64,000 bases of DNA from Dyadobacter beijingensis DSM 21582 (GCF_000382205.1 NZ_KB907789.1:558001-622000), one strand, 5' to 3'. Positions 24,983 to 34,269 are shown, counted from the stretch's first letter. Notes: generated by a model from the sequence alone, not told the origin. Translations and numbers: made by a program.

Positions 24983-26806
24983 ATGGAAAACCTCGAAACC
25001 GAAGTAGCCGAAACCGAACAACATTATGAAGGCATGGGCGCCACCTGCCACCCCGAGGGGGTATATTACCGGGTATGGGCGCCGCACGCCGGAAGCGTTT
25101 CGGTCATAGGAAGTTTCAACGACTGGGACCCCGCTGCAAGCCCGCTGCATCCGGAAGAAAACGGCATCTGGGGCGCATTGGTCGACAATTCCAAGGAAGG
25201 AGATGAATATAAATTTTTCCTCAAAACACCTGCCGGCGAGCTGCACCGTAACGATCCCTATGCACTCAAAGTAACCAATTCGGCAGGAAACTGCATCGTA
25301 TACAACCACGAGTCGTTCGACTGGCAGGATGTTACTTTTCAAATGCCCGGGTGGCATGAGCTGGTGATCTACGAAATGCACGTAGGTACGTTTAATGTCA
25401 CTGAAAAAGGAAAGGTAGGAACGTTCTATACGGCCATCGAACGCATTCCTTACTTGAAGGATATGGGTTTCAACGCGGTGGAGCTGATGCCCTGCTCGGA
25501 ATTTCCCGGCGACCGGTCGTGGGGCTATAACCCTGCCAATCCATTTGCGATCGAATCCGACTACGGCGGTCCCGATGGATTGAAAGCATTCGTCAAAGCC
25601 GCGCATGAGGCGGGCATAGGCGTTATTCTCGACGTGGTTTACAATCACTTCGGCCCGTCCGACCTTGACCTATGGCAGTTCGACGGCTGGCAGGAAAACG
25701 ACGGAGGCGGCATTTACTTTTACAACGACTGGCGCTCCGAAACGCCCTGGGGCAACACCCGCCCCGATTACGGCCGCGGAGAAGTACGCCAGTACATTCA
25801 TGATAATGCATTGATGTGGCTTAAAGACTACCGCATCGACGGCCTGCGGATGGATATGGTACCCTACATCCGTAACGTGAAAGCCAATGGCAACCCCGGT
25901 GACGACATCCCGGAAGGTATAACGCTTATGCAATGGCTCAACAAGGACATCCGCGAAAACTGTCCTAACTGCATTACCATCGCCGAGGATATGCATTCGC
26001 TCGACTTCATTACCAAATCCGTCGAGGAAGGTGGCCTGGGATATGGCTCGCAGTGGGACGCGAAATTCGTGCATTCCGTGCGCGACGCCATCATCACGGC
26101 CAACGACCAGGACCGGAATATGGATGAGGTGGTAAGCGCCATCACGAGCCGCTACAATACCGATTCGTTTCAGCGCATTATCTACACCGAATCGCACGAC
26201 GAGGTGGCGAACGGTCAGGCACGCGTAGCCGAGGAGATCGCCGACGGAGATGTAAATAACTGGTATTCCAAAAAACGGGCCGCGTTGGGTGTAGCGTTGG
26301 TACTAACCTCTCCCGGCATCCCGATGATCTTCCAGGGCCAGCCGCTGCTGGAAGACAAATGGTTCTCGGACAGCGACCCGATCGACTGGTCGCGGCTGGA
26401 AAAATTCAGCGGGTTTGCCGCATTGCACCGCGATATGATCCACATTCGCCGAAACTGGTTTGGGGTAACAAAAGGCTTGCAGGGCCAGGACGTGGACATT
26501 ATCCGCCAGGACAACGAAAAGAAAGTGATCGTGATGCACCGCTGGGACGAAGGCGGCCCGAAAGACAGCGTCGTGGTCGTATTCAACTTCTCTACCGAAA
26601 CCTTCTCCGACTACAAGGTAGGTTTCCCACGCGCAGGCAAATGGCACCTCCGCCTCAACACCGACAATGAATACTACGACCAGGATTTCTCCCACCTCGG
26701 CGTATTCGATATCGACACCATGGAGGGCGAAATGGATAACTGTGGGCAGTTCGGCTCGTTGCAGATCCCGCCGTATTCGGCGCTGATATTCTCGCAGGAG
26801 GAATAG
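24983..26806 (+). CDS. GH13 alpha-glucan enzyme, branching-enzyme-like
   Basis: This 607-residue protein has an N-terminal CBM48 domain (about 20-110) and a GH13 TIM barrel. Catalytic residues are visible: nucleophile Asp291 in GLRMD, acid/base Glu335 in IAEDM, and Asp406 in ESHDEVAN. The NPANPFAIESDYGG segment after residue 182 is typical of 1,4-alpha-glucan branching enzymes. The protein is shorter than classical GlgB (about 730). It probably acts on glycogen, but a hydrolase activity cannot be excluded. It is a single gene followed by a terminator, with no other glycogen gene nearby. Confidence 0.85.
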   Translation: MENLETEVAETEQHYEGMGATCHPEGVYYRVWAPHAGSVSVIGSFNDWDPAASPLHPEENGIWGALVDNSKEGDEYKFFLKTPAGELHRNDPYALKVTNSAGNCIVYNHESFDWQDVTFQMPGWHELVIYEMHVGTFNVTEKGKVGTFYTAIERIPYLKDMGFNAVELMPCSEFPGDRSWGYNPANPFAIESDYGGPDGLKAFVKAAHEAGIGVILDVVYNHFGPSDLDLWQFDGWQENDGGGIYFYNDWRSETPWGNTRPDYGRGEVRQYIHDNALMWLKDYRIDGLRMDMVPYIRNVKANGNPGDDIPEGITLMQWLNKDIRENCPNCITIAEDMHSLDFITKSVEEGGLGYGSQWDAKFVHSVRDAIITANDQDRNMDEVVSAITSRYNTDSFQRIIYTESHDEVANGQARVAEEIADGDVNNWYSKKRAALGVALVLTSPGIPMIFQGQPLLEDKWFSDSDPIDWSRLEKFSGFAALHRDMIHIRRNWFGVTKGLQGQDVDIIRQDNEKKVIVMHRWDEGGPKDSVVVVFNFSTETFSDYKVGFPRAGKWHLRLNTDNEYYDQDFSHLGVFDIDTMEGEMDNCGQFGSLQIPPYSALIFSQEE

Positions 26807-26830
26807 ATCCGCAAAGCCGGATCAGCAACA

Positions 26831-26854
26831 AAAAGAGGCCCGAGGGCCTCTTTT
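26831..26854. terminator. Bidirectional terminator
   Basis: A 10-bp perfect stem (26831-26840 with 26845-26854) and 4-nt loop, with A/T runs in the arms, between the convergent GH13 and lepB genes. Confidence 0.88.
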
Positions 26855-26858
26855 TGTG

Positions 26859-28037
26859 TTAATGAATAACCCTAAAAATGCGGTCCCAGCGGATCTTGCT
26901 GAAAAAACTGGTCGGGTTGGGATCAATGGACATCCATACGAAAACCGCCTTTCCCACAATGTGGTCCTTAGGAACAAAGCCCCAGTACCGCGAATCGGCC
27001 GAGTCGTGGCGGTTGTCGCCCATCATGAAGTAATAATCCTGCTTGAAAGTATAGCTCGCAAGGGCCCGGCCGTCGATCGTGATTCGGTCGCCGTCGAGCG
27101 CTACATTCGCATTGCCTTCGAAGAAGCGGATAATGTCGCCGTACAGTGCGACGTTGGCCGGGCTCATGGGAACGGTCATGCCTTTTTCGGGCACGGCAAC
27201 GGGGCCGTAGTTGTCTTTATTCCAATTCAGTAAATCGGTGCGGGGAAACAGGTAAGGCTCTTTCAGGCCCTTTTCCATGAACATAGGCTGTACCTGCTTC
27301 ACAAAATCGTAGGATTTCAATTTTTCGGCCAGTGCAGCAGTGGTTTTCACAATGTAGCCCATCTGGTCGTTGGCGGTAATGCTGTCGTCGAAGGTTTCGG
27401 TGAACTGCGCGTAATCGGTAATGCCGTTCTTTCTGAACACGTTTTCCTCATTCACGGCAGTCGTCACAGCTACGAAATATTCGTTCTGCATGCGTGGCGG
27501 GAGCGCCTGCGGCCGGCCGTTCACATACACCTGCCCGCCGCGGATTTCCAGCTTGTCGCCCGCAATACCCACGCACCGCTTAATGTAGTTCGACCGCAGA
27601 TCGGTGGGATGCGGGTGCAGGTCGGGCAGCACATTGCTGTATCTCTGATACATCTCCGGATGCTCCACGGGCAGGTAAAATACCACCACATCGCCGTTCT
27701 TCACCTCCGAAAATCCCGGCAGCCGGAATTGCGGGAGCTGTATCCAATCGAGGTAGGAAGGGATGCTGGTGCCCCAGATCGTCTGATGCGTGAGCGGCAC
27801 CTGCAATGGGGTCACGGGCGTGGTAGTGCCATAATGCAGCCTGCTGACAAAAAGGTAGTCGCCTACCAGCAGGGTGTTTTCCATGGAAGGCGTCGGGATT
27901 ACGAATGCGCTGAAAAACAGCCAGCGGATCAGCACCGCTGCCGTAACGGCAAATAATATCGAGTCGAGCCATTCGCGAAATGCGCTCTTTTTGCGTGGCG
28001 TGATTTCGGGTTTCGAAAGGGTTTCTGTGACGGACAT
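26859..28037 (-). CDS. lepB: Signal peptidase I, copy 1
   Basis: Type I signal peptidases cut exported preproteins at the membrane. This 392-residue protein has one N-terminal membrane helix (about 25-45). The catalytic Ser is at residue 51 (PTPSMENTLLVGD) and the Lys near 153 (NYIKRCVGIAGDK), with box E GDNRHDSADSRYWGFVP near the C-terminus. A long insertion (about 175-300) separates box D from box E, as is common in this phylum. ATG 28037 gives MSVTETLS. It is clearly paralogous to the next gene upstream but lies behind a terminator, so it may have its own promoter. Confidence 0.92.
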   Translation of the reverse strand: MSVTETLSKPEITPRKKSAFREWLDSILFAVTAAVLIRWLFFSAFVIPTPSMENTLLVGDYLFVSRLHYGTTTPVTPLQVPLTHQTIWGTSIPSYLDWIQLPQFRLPGFSEVKNGDVVVFYLPVEHPEMYQRYSNVLPDLHPHPTDLRSNYIKRCVGIAGDKLEIRGGQVYVNGRPQALPPRMQNEYFVAVTTAVNEENVFRKNGITDYAQFTETFDDSITANDQMGYIVKTTAALAEKLKSYDFVKQVQPMFMEKGLKEPYLFPRTDLLNWNKDNYGPVAVPEKGMTVPMSPANVALYGDIIRFFEGNANVALDGDRITIDGRALASYTFKQDYYFMMGDNRHDSADSRYWGFVPKDHIVGKAVFVWMSIDPNPTSFFSKIRWDRIFRVIH

Positions 28038-28121
28038 AGGGCGCTGTTTTTTCCAACTGCAATATACCAGCAATCCATATAAACCTAAAATTTTTATATA
28101 ATATTAATTTATATATACCTG

Positions 28122-28153
28122 ACAAAAAAGGGAAGGATTTTCGCCCTTCCCTT
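28122..28153 (-). terminator. Terminator between the two lepB genes
   Basis: A 9-bp stem (28128-28136 with 28145-28153) and 8-nt loop, followed on the minus strand by six T residues. It lies 23 bp after the stop of the upstream lepB copy. Confidence 0.8.
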
Positions 28154-28175
28154 GAATAATGCTATATGTCAAAGA

Positions 28176-29312
28176 CTAGTTAATCGTCCGGAAAATGCGG
28201 CTCCAGCGAATTTTGTTGAAGAAGCTCGTCGGATTCGGGTCGATGGACATCCATACGAATACCGCTTTACCCACGATGTGGTCCATCGGTACGAAACCCC
28301 AGTAACGCGAGTCCGCCGAATTGTGCCGGTTATCGCCCATCATGAAATAGTAGTCCTGCTTAAAGGTGTAGCTGGTGATCGCCTTGCCAGCTACCTTAAT
28401 GGCATTCTCTTCCAGCACGACATCTCCATTATCTTCGTAATTCTTAATCACCGGGCCGTATACCGCAATATTGTCCGGCGTCAGCTGCACGGTCATGCCT
28501 TCCTTGGGAACGGTAATCGGGCCGTAGTTATCGCGGTTCCATTTGAACAGGGAAGAATTCGGATACAACATCGGCTCGCTGATATCCTTGGGCGATTTCA
28601 CAAGCGTAATGCTTTTTACAAAATCGTAGGTTTTCAGCTTGGCGGCGATTTCCACGGTCGTGAAAACCAGGTAGCCCATTTGTTCATTCCCTTTGATGGT
28701 ATCGTTATCGCCTTCGGTATAAGAGTTGAACTCCGAGATGCCGTTTTCCTTGAATACCTTTTCTTCATTCACGGCCGTGGTAGTAGCTACGAAATACTCG
28801 TTTTCCATGCGCGGCGGGTTCTCCATGGCCTGGCCGTTGGCGTATACCTGCAAATCGCGTACTTCCACCTTATCTCCCGGGATACCCACGCAGCGTTTGA
28901 TATAATTGGTTTTCAAATCGACAGGATGCTGCAATTCGGGCGGGTAGTTGAACACTACCACATCGCCGCGCTTCACTTCGCTGAAACCCGGCAGGCGGTA
29001 TTGCGGCAACTGAACCAGGCTGGTGTAGGACGGGATATTCGTTCCCCAGATCGTCTGGTGCGTGAGCGGCACCTGCAAGGGCGTCTTCGGCGTGCGGGTA
29101 CCATAGTGCAGCTTGCTCACAAACAGGAAGTCACCCACGAGCAGGCTGTTTTCCATGGAGGGCGTGGGAATGGTAAATGCTTCGAAAAACAGCCAGCGGA
29201 TAAGCGTAGCAGCCACTACCGCGAACAAAATGGAGTCGAACCACTCCCGTGCCGGTGACTTCTTCTTTCTGGATTCTACTGAATGGGAAGTCAACTCTTT
29301 ATTAACAGCCAT
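28176..29312 (-). CDS. lepB: Signal peptidase I, copy 2
   Basis: A 378-residue paralogue of the neighbouring signal peptidase with the same plan. It has an N-terminal helix (about 26-45), catalytic Ser52 (PTPSMENSLLVGD), Lys139 (NYIKRCVGIPGDK), a long insertion and box E GDNRHNSADSRYWGFVP. Both catalytic residues are present, so both copies should be active. The two differ most in the insertion, which may alter substrate choice. It follows dapB by 24 bp and probably ends the parA-parB-DUF5683-dapB-lepB operon. Confidence 0.92.
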   Translation of the reverse strand: MAVNKELTSHSVESRKKKSPAREWFDSILFAVVAATLIRWLFFEAFTIPTPSMENSLLVGDFLFVSKLHYGTRTPKTPLQVPLTHQTIWGTNIPSYTSLVQLPQYRLPGFSEVKRGDVVVFNYPPELQHPVDLKTNYIKRCVGIPGDKVEVRDLQVYANGQAMENPPRMENEYFVATTTAVNEEKVFKENGISEFNSYTEGDNDTIKGNEQMGYLVFTTVEIAAKLKTYDFVKSITLVKSPKDISEPMLYPNSSLFKWNRDNYGPITVPKEGMTVQLTPDNIAVYGPVIKNYEDNGDVVLEENAIKVAGKAITSYTFKQDYYFMMGDNRHNSADSRYWGFVPMDHIVGKAVFVWMSIDPNPTSFFNKIRWSRIFRTIN

Positions 29313-29336
29313 GCGATGATTGATAGTTAGAATACT

Positions 29337-30050
29337 TTAAATTTTGAGGAGGTCGTTCATCCCGAACACCCCGAATTTGCCCGGAAGCCATTCTGCGGCC
29401 ACTACCGCACCCAATGCAAAACCCTGACGGTTATGGGCCGTATGGGAAATTTCAATGGTATCGACTTCGGACTCGTAGCGTACAATGTGAGTGCCCGGCA
29501 CTTCGCCGCGGCGTTCGGCCAGGATTTGCAGATAACCTTCTTCCGCATCCGGGGCCAGTTTCCAACCGTCGACATTACCCATTTCCTCGATAATACCTTC
29601 CGCGAGGGTAATGGCCGTACCGCTCGGTGCGTCCAGCTTGTGAATGTGGTGCACCTCGGTCATGGAGCTCTGGTATTCGTGGCCGTTCATCAGGCGGGCC
29701 AGCATGCGGTTTAGGCGGAAAAACAGGTTCACGCCGATGCTGTAATTGGAGGCGTAAAAGAACGAACCGGACTGCGCTTTGCAAAGTGCTTCCACTTCGG
29801 CGCGGTGGTCGAGCCAGCCCGTGGTGCCGCACACGATGGGCCAGCCTTTTTTGAGGCAGTAGATGATATTTTCAAAAGCCGATTCCGGCGAGCTGAACTC
29901 GATGGCGACGTCCACGTCCCCTACCGCCAGCGCATCCATGTCCGCCCGGTTCTGTAAGTCAATTTTACCCACAATCGTATGTCCACGCTCCACGGCGATC
30001 TGTTCGATCGTCTTGCCCATCTTACCGTAGCCCAGTAATAGTATTCTCAT
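29337..30050 (-). CDS. dapB: 4-hydroxy-tetrahydrodipicolinate reductase
   Basis: DapB carries out the NAD(P)H-dependent reduction step of the diaminopimelate/lysine pathway, feeding peptidoglycan synthesis. The 237-residue protein has the N-terminal Rossmann motif LGYGKMGKT and the catalytic segment HHIHKLDAPSGTA near residues 135-147, with His and Lys in place. It is somewhat shorter than the E. coli enzyme (273), as in other Bacteroidota. Its place between DUF5683 and lepB in the parAB operon groups cell-envelope and chromosome-segregation functions. Confidence 0.94.
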   Translation of the reverse strand: MRILLLGYGKMGKTIEQIAVERGHTIVGKIDLQNRADMDALAVGDVDVAIEFSSPESAFENIIYCLKKGWPIVCGTTGWLDHRAEVEALCKAQSGSFFYASNYSIGVNLFFRLNRMLARLMNGHEYQSSMTEVHHIHKLDAPSGTAITLAEGIIEEMGNVDGWKLAPDAEEGYLQILAERRGEVPGTHIVRYESEVDTIEISHTAHNRQGFALGAVVAAEWLPGKFGVFGMNDLLKI

Positions 30051-30085
30051 TAATTCAATAGTTGAAAATCAGTACTCTATTTGTA

Positions 30086-30781
30086 TTATTTAAAACCAAA
30101 CACCACTCGTACGCCCGGTGTCGGCGTTCGCATCGACGGCTGGTTGAGCTTCGGGCTTACATTCAAAGTCAGGTCGTCTGAAAGATCGAATGTCTTCAAA
30201 TGCGCCGCCACGTTGGCCTCGATGATCGATAATGTATAAATCAGGCCCGTCACGATAAGCGCAAAACCGCGGTTCCTGCGCCAGTAGTTCTTCTGGCGTA
30301 CCGCCTGGCTGTGGGTAATCTGTACATACTCGCTGCTTGTGTTCAGCAGGTTTCGGTATCTTACGGTTACCGTGTCGTCGTCACCAGCCAGATCCTGCTT
30401 CCGCTTGCCGTAATTAGGATCGTTTTTGTCCAGCACATAAAAGGACTTGTACGCATCCAGGAAGTCGTGGTACTTGATCGTGTTCAGGTAATAGGTGTAA
30501 AGCCCTCCCCCGAATGCGAGGTACACGATCGGCGCCTTCCAGTAATCCCGGTTATACAGCTGCCCCGCGCCCGGTATCAATGCGAGCCGTGTCGCCGTTT
30601 TCGGCACGGGCATCCACTTCTTTTTAACGTTTTTTAACGTGTCCGCCTGGGCCAAAGTCGCGCTGTCGAGTACTACGGTCGGCACTTTGCCGGTGTTCAG
30701 ACTATCTTTCTTACCTTCCGTCTGCGCTGCGATCCGACCCGAAATCAGCAAAATCAACCCTAATAAAACCCAGTTTTTCAA
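30086..30781 (-). CDS. DUF5683 family envelope protein
   Basis: A 231-residue exported protein with a signal peptide (cleavage after GRIAAQ, about residue 20). The conserved region ALIPGAGQLYNRDYWKAPIVYLAFGGG contains a hydrophobic helix, and a second one lies near residue 175 (GFALIVTGLIYTLSIIEA). These are the hallmarks of DUF5683, whose role is unknown. The start is TTG at 30781, 3 bp after the parB stop, so translation is probably coupled to parB. It is kept next to parAB and dapB here. Confidence 0.75.
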   Translation of the reverse strand: MKNWVLLGLILLISGRIAAQTEGKKDSLNTGKVPTVVLDSATLAQADTLKNVKKKWMPVPKTATRLALIPGAGQLYNRDYWKAPIVYLAFGGGLYTYYLNTIKYHDFLDAYKSFYVLDKNDPNYGKRKQDLAGDDDTVTVRYRNLLNTSSEYVQITHSQAVRQKNYWRRNRGFALIVTGLIYTLSIIEANVAAHLKTFDLSDDLTLNVSPKLNQPSMRTPTPGVRVVFGFK

Positions 30782-30784
30782 CGC

Positions 30785-31702
30785 CTATTTAAATTTCAGT
30801 GTTTCTAAAATCTTTTTCAGTTCGTCCTGAGAGCCGAAAGGGATCTTGATTTCACCCTTATGCTGTTCGTTGGCTTTCACAGACACCTTCGCCCCGAAGT
30901 AGGACGAAAGCTGGAACTGTAACGACTTTATTTCCTGATTAATTGTCGGCTGCTTTTTGGACTCCGTAGCGATGTTAGTCATCATTCCGAGCTTCCGCAC
31001 CTCGTCCTCGACCTTCCTCACAGACCATCCTTCTTCGATGATCTGGTTGAAAATTTTCAGCTGGCTCTGGTCGCTGTTGATCGTGATCAGCGCGCGGGCA
31101 TGGCCCATGCTGATCTTGTCGTCGCGCAATGACGCCTGGATCACCGGCGGCAGTTTCAGCAAACGGATATAGTTATTGACGGTCGTGCGGTTCTTGCCCA
31201 CGCGGGCGCCGAGTTCTTCCTGTTTCAGGCTGCATTCGAGGATCAGCCGCTGGTAGCTCAATGCAATCTCGATCGCATTCAGATTTTCGCGCTGGATGTT
31301 CTCGATGAGCGCCATTTCCAGCATTTGCTGGTCGTTGGCCGTGCGGATGTACGCGGGAATGGTCGTCATCCCGAGCTGGCGGGAAGCTTGCAGGCGGCGT
31401 TCGCCGGAAATGAGCTGGTAAGCATCTTCCGAAAGCTGCCGCACGGTAATAGGCTGGATAATGCCCTGTACCCGAATGGAGTCCGCGAGTTCGTCCAGCG
31501 ATTCCTGGTCGAACTTCGTCCGCGGCTGGTACGGGTTGGCCTCGATCTGGCTCACCTCGATCTCGTTCATCGAACCGATCACCTCGGTCGGTGAAACGCG
31601 CGTGCTCGTCCTGGGCGTATTGATTTTCTCGGAGTCTTGCAGAAGAGCGCCCAATCCCCTTCCCAGTCCGGTCATTTTTTTCGTCTTGCTGCTATTCTCC
31701 AT
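30785..31702 (-). CDS. parB: Chromosome-partitioning protein ParB
   Basis: ParB is a CTP-dependent clamp that loads at parS sites and spreads along DNA for chromosome segregation. The 305-residue protein has the N-terminal ParA-interaction segment (GLGRGLGALL) and the CTP-binding motif GERRLQASRQLG. ALIENIQRENLNAIEIA follows, then the helix-turn-helix region (ELGARVGKNRTTVNNYIRLLKLP) and a C-terminal dimerisation domain. It starts 21 bp after the parA stop. Confidence 0.95.
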   Translation of the reverse strand: MENSSKTKKMTGLGRGLGALLQDSEKINTPRTSTRVSPTEVIGSMNEIEVSQIEANPYQPRTKFDQESLDELADSIRVQGIIQPITVRQLSEDAYQLISGERRLQASRQLGMTTIPAYIRTANDQQMLEMALIENIQRENLNAIEIALSYQRLILECSLKQEELGARVGKNRTTVNNYIRLLKLPPVIQASLRDDKISMGHARALITINSDQSQLKIFNQIIEEGWSVRKVEDEVRKLGMMTNIATESKKQPTINQEIKSLQFQLSSYFGAKVSVKANEQHKGEIKIPFGSQDELKKILETLKFK

Positions 31703-31723
31703 TGCCTGTTCGTACTGTCGTTA

Positions 31724-32512
31724 TCAGTTCACCCTGTCCGAGGAGAGCAAACCATTTTTAGTGAGAATCTCTCTTGCAAGGTTCAGGTAGCTGACGGCCC
31801 CCTTGCTGTCCGAATCCTGTGCCATGACAGGAATTCCGAAGCTCGGCGCCTCACTGATACGTACGTTACGAGGGATAATGGTATTGAAAACAAGAGATTC
31901 GAAGTGATTGGTAACCTCTGTCACCACCTGGTTGGACAAGCGCAGGCGGAGGTCATACATCGTGAGCAGGATACCCTCGATAATGAGGTTGGTATTCAGC
32001 CGCGACTGAATGATCGTGATCGTGTTCAGGAGCTTACCGAGGCCTTCCAATGCAAAATATTCGCATTGAACGGGAATGATCACCGAATCGGCGGCGGTAA
32101 GGCTGTTGATCGTGATCAGACCGAGTGAAGGAGAGCAGTCGATGATGATGAAGTCATAGTCGTCGCGTACTTCCGCGATGGCGTCCTTCATGCGATGCTC
32201 CCGGTTTTTCAGATTGATCATTTCGATTTCCGCGCCCACGAGGTCGATATGCGACGGCAGCAGGTTCAGGTTCGGGAAATCGGTTTGCAGGATAATTTCA
32301 GACGTTCTGGCTTGCTCTACCATGCATTCGTAAATGCTGTTTTCCATTTCCTGCGGATTGAATCCGAGGCCGGACGTCGAGTTAGCCTGAGGGTCAGCGT
32401 CGATGATGAGTGTGCGGAATTCCAGCGCGGCCAGACTCGCCGCGAGGTTAATAGCGGTAGTGGTTTTCCCTACTCCCCCCTTTTGGTTTGCAATTGCAAT
32501 TACTTTGCCCAT
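31724..32512 (-). CDS. parA: Chromosome-partitioning ATPase ParA (Soj)
   Basis: This 262-residue deviant Walker ATPase works with ParB to segregate chromosome origins. The deviant Walker A NQKGGVGKTTTAINLA lies at 8-23 with the signature Lys, and the Walker B-like IIIDCSPSLG near 121. The short N-terminus without a helix-turn-helix marks a chromosomal Soj/ParA type. It is the first gene of the leftward parA-parB-DUF5683-dapB-lepB run. Confidence 0.95.
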   Translation of the reverse strand: MGKVIAIANQKGGVGKTTTAINLAASLAALEFRTLIIDADPQANSTSGLGFNPQEMENSIYECMVEQARTSEIILQTDFPNLNLLPSHIDLVGAEIEMINLKNREHRMKDAIAEVRDDYDFIIIDCSPSLGLITINSLTAADSVIIPVQCEYFALEGLGKLLNTITIIQSRLNTNLIIEGILLTMYDLRLRLSNQVVTEVTNHFESLVFNTIIPRNVRISEAPSFGIPVMAQDSDSKGAVSYLNLAREILTKNGLLSSDRVN

Positions 32513-32570
32513 GTATTCATTTGAGTTACCAATGTCAAATTTCTATTATTCGGGGCAATTCACCAAGAAA

Positions 32571-32682
32571 TGTTCCACGGAGTTTTCAAGAAAACATCAA
32601 ACTACTTGATCATCAGCTTCTTAAATGATATTATTATTTAATTAAAAATAAATTGTACGAAAAATCGGCGAAATGTTTCACG
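32571..32682 (+). promoter_or_regulatory. Two parS-like half-sites upstream of parA (tentative)
   Basis: TGTTCCACG at 32571-32579 and TGTTTCACG at 32674-32682 match the left nine bases of the parS consensus (TGTTYCACGTGRAACA), in the same orientation. The right halves do not match, so they are not full sites. They may be weak ParB contacts or coincidence. Confidence 0.25.
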
Positions 32683-33700
32683 CCCACACCTGCGTGCCTT
32701 CCGTACAGTTCTTGCACATCTCTATCTCTGAACGGGATCTGATCAACGAAGCGCGGAAGTCGCGGTACTTTTTGCCCTTCCACAGCTGCCGGAAGGTCGA
32801 AGTTTTCATATCGCCCAGCTTGTACTCGGCGTCCTTGTCGAAGCAGCAGGGCACCACGGCACCGTCCCAGGTGATCACGCAGGAGTGCCACATTTTCCAG
32901 CAGTGGTCGACGAATTTGTTTTTGATCGAATACTTCCCATTCTCCTGCACCTGGTAGCGCGAATATTTTTCGATCGTAGGGATCAGATCGGAGCCTTCTT
33001 CGTAATCGTAAATCTGCGCGGTTTTCAGGCCTACCTCATCCACGCCCATTTCCTCTGCCAGCTTCTTCACGTCTTCAATCTGGTGCTCGTTCGGCTTCAC
33101 GACGAGGAACTGGAAAATCACATGCGGCGTCGCCGATTTCAATTCCTTCTTCCATTTAATGATGTTTCGCGTTCCTTCCAGGACTTTTTCCAGATTCCCG
33201 CCGACGCGGTATTGCTGGTACACGTCCTGCGTCGTTCCGTCAATGGAAATGATCAGGCGGTCGAGGCCCGACTCCACAGTTTTGCGCGCTTTCTCGTCCG
33301 TGAGGTAATGCGCATTCGTAGAAGTGGCGGTATAAATGCCTTTGGCGCTGGCATATTTAACGAGCTCGAAAAATTTGGGATGCAGGTAAGGCTCGCCCTG
33401 GAAGTAGAATATCAGGTATAGCAGCCTGTCCGCAAGCTCGTCGATGGTCCTTTTGTACAATTTTTCCTCCATCATCCCGGTCGGACGCGTGAACGAGCGC
33501 AGGCCGCTCGGGCATTCGGGGCAACGAAGGTTACAGGAGGTCGTCGGTTCGAAGGAAATAGCGATGGGCATTCCCCAATGGACCGGGTTACCCGTCATTT
33601 TGGAGTAAAAATAGCTCCCCAATATCTGCATCGCATTCCAGGCGCGCTTCGGCGTCACTTTCGACATCAGGTTCAGGCCATCCTTAAAATTCTTGTTCAT
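32678..33700 (-). CDS. Radical SAM protein with SPASM domain
   Basis: A 340-residue radical SAM enzyme. The [4Fe-4S] motif CNLRCPEC has Cys56, Cys60 and Cys63 (CxxxCxxC). The C-terminal SPASM region (about 265-335) carries several further cysteines (HSCVITWDGAVVPCCFD, CKNC) for extra clusters. Such proteins modify peptides or proteins or act in cofactor and glycan pathways. No precursor peptide gene is seen nearby, so the substrate is unknown. It lies 67 bp downstream of the lrp gene on the same strand and may be co-transcribed with it. Confidence 0.86.
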   Translation of the reverse strand: MNKNFKDGLNLMSKVTPKRAWNAMQILGSYFYSKMTGNPVHWGMPIAISFEPTTSCNLRCPECPSGLRSFTRPTGMMEEKLYKRTIDELADRLLYLIFYFQGEPYLHPKFFELVKYASAKGIYTATSTNAHYLTDEKARKTVESGLDRLIISIDGTTQDVYQQYRVGGNLEKVLEGTRNIIKWKKELKSATPHVIFQFLVVKPNEHQIEDVKKLAEEMGVDEVGLKTAQIYDYEEGSDLIPTIEKYSRYQVQENGKYSIKNKFVDHCWKMWHSCVITWDGAVVPCCFDKDAEYKLGDMKTSTFRQLWKGKKYRDFRASLIRSRSEIEMCKNCTEGTQVWA

Positions 33701-33766
33701 ATGCTGGGCATTATGCGATCAGCGCGCGCCTACGGGCCTGATGATCAATTAAAATATCGTTGCGAC

Positions 33767-34228
33767 TTACAAAACAGCGATTCCGGTGGTGTACTTGATT
33801 TCGGAAATTACGAAATAACTGCTGATGTGTAACACGCTCGACAGGGCAGAAAGTTTATGCTGATAAAACTGATTGTACGCCTCGCCATCCTCGACCACCA
33901 CTTTCAGCATGTAATCGAAGTTGCCCGAAACGACCGAGCATTCCAGCACTTCGGGCATTTGTACAATGGCCTGATTGAAGTCTTCGAAGCTCTCTTTCCG
34001 CTGTTTGTCAAGTGTTACATTACAATATACTACCAGGCTTTTCCCCAGCTTCCGGCGGTTGAGCAGGCACACATATTTATCGATAAACCCTTCTTTTTCA
34101 AGCTTTCGGATGCGCTCGTGTACGGGCGTGACGGAGAGATTGATCTTGCTCGCGATCTCTTTGATCGTCATCTGGGCATTGTTTTGTAAAAGGTCCAGAA
34201 TCTTGCGGTCGGTCTGGTCGGGCTGCAT
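33767..34228 (-). CDS. Lrp/AsnC family transcriptional regulator
   Basis: A 153-residue regulator with an N-terminal winged helix (DRKILDLLQNNAQMTIKEIASKINLSVTPVHERIRKLEKEGFI, residues about 7-50) and a C-terminal RAM ligand-binding domain. It is divergent from alanine dehydrogenase, and Lrp-type proteins commonly control such amino-acid genes in response to the amino acid. A perfect 12-bp palindrome at 34258-34269, in the shared intergenic region, is a candidate operator. Confidence 0.92.
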   Translation of the reverse strand: MQPDQTDRKILDLLQNNAQMTIKEIASKINLSVTPVHERIRKLEKEGFIDKYVCLLNRRKLGKSLVVYCNVTLDKQRKESFEDFNQAIVQMPEVLECSVVSGNFDYMLKVVVEDGEAYNQFYQHKLSALSSVLHISSYFVISEIKYTTGIAVL

Positions 34229-34257
34229 AAAGTATTTTTTATGGCTGTATATCGGCT

Positions 34258-34269
34258 GTGAACGTTCAC
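34258..34269. promoter_or_regulatory. Palindrome in the lrp-ald intergenic region
   Basis: GTGAACGTTCAC is a perfect 12-bp palindrome, extended by two more outer G-C pairs after one mismatch. It begins 29 bp upstream of the lrp start codon, inside its likely leader or promoter. Autoregulation by the Lrp protein is an inference from position and symmetry. Confidence 0.45.
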
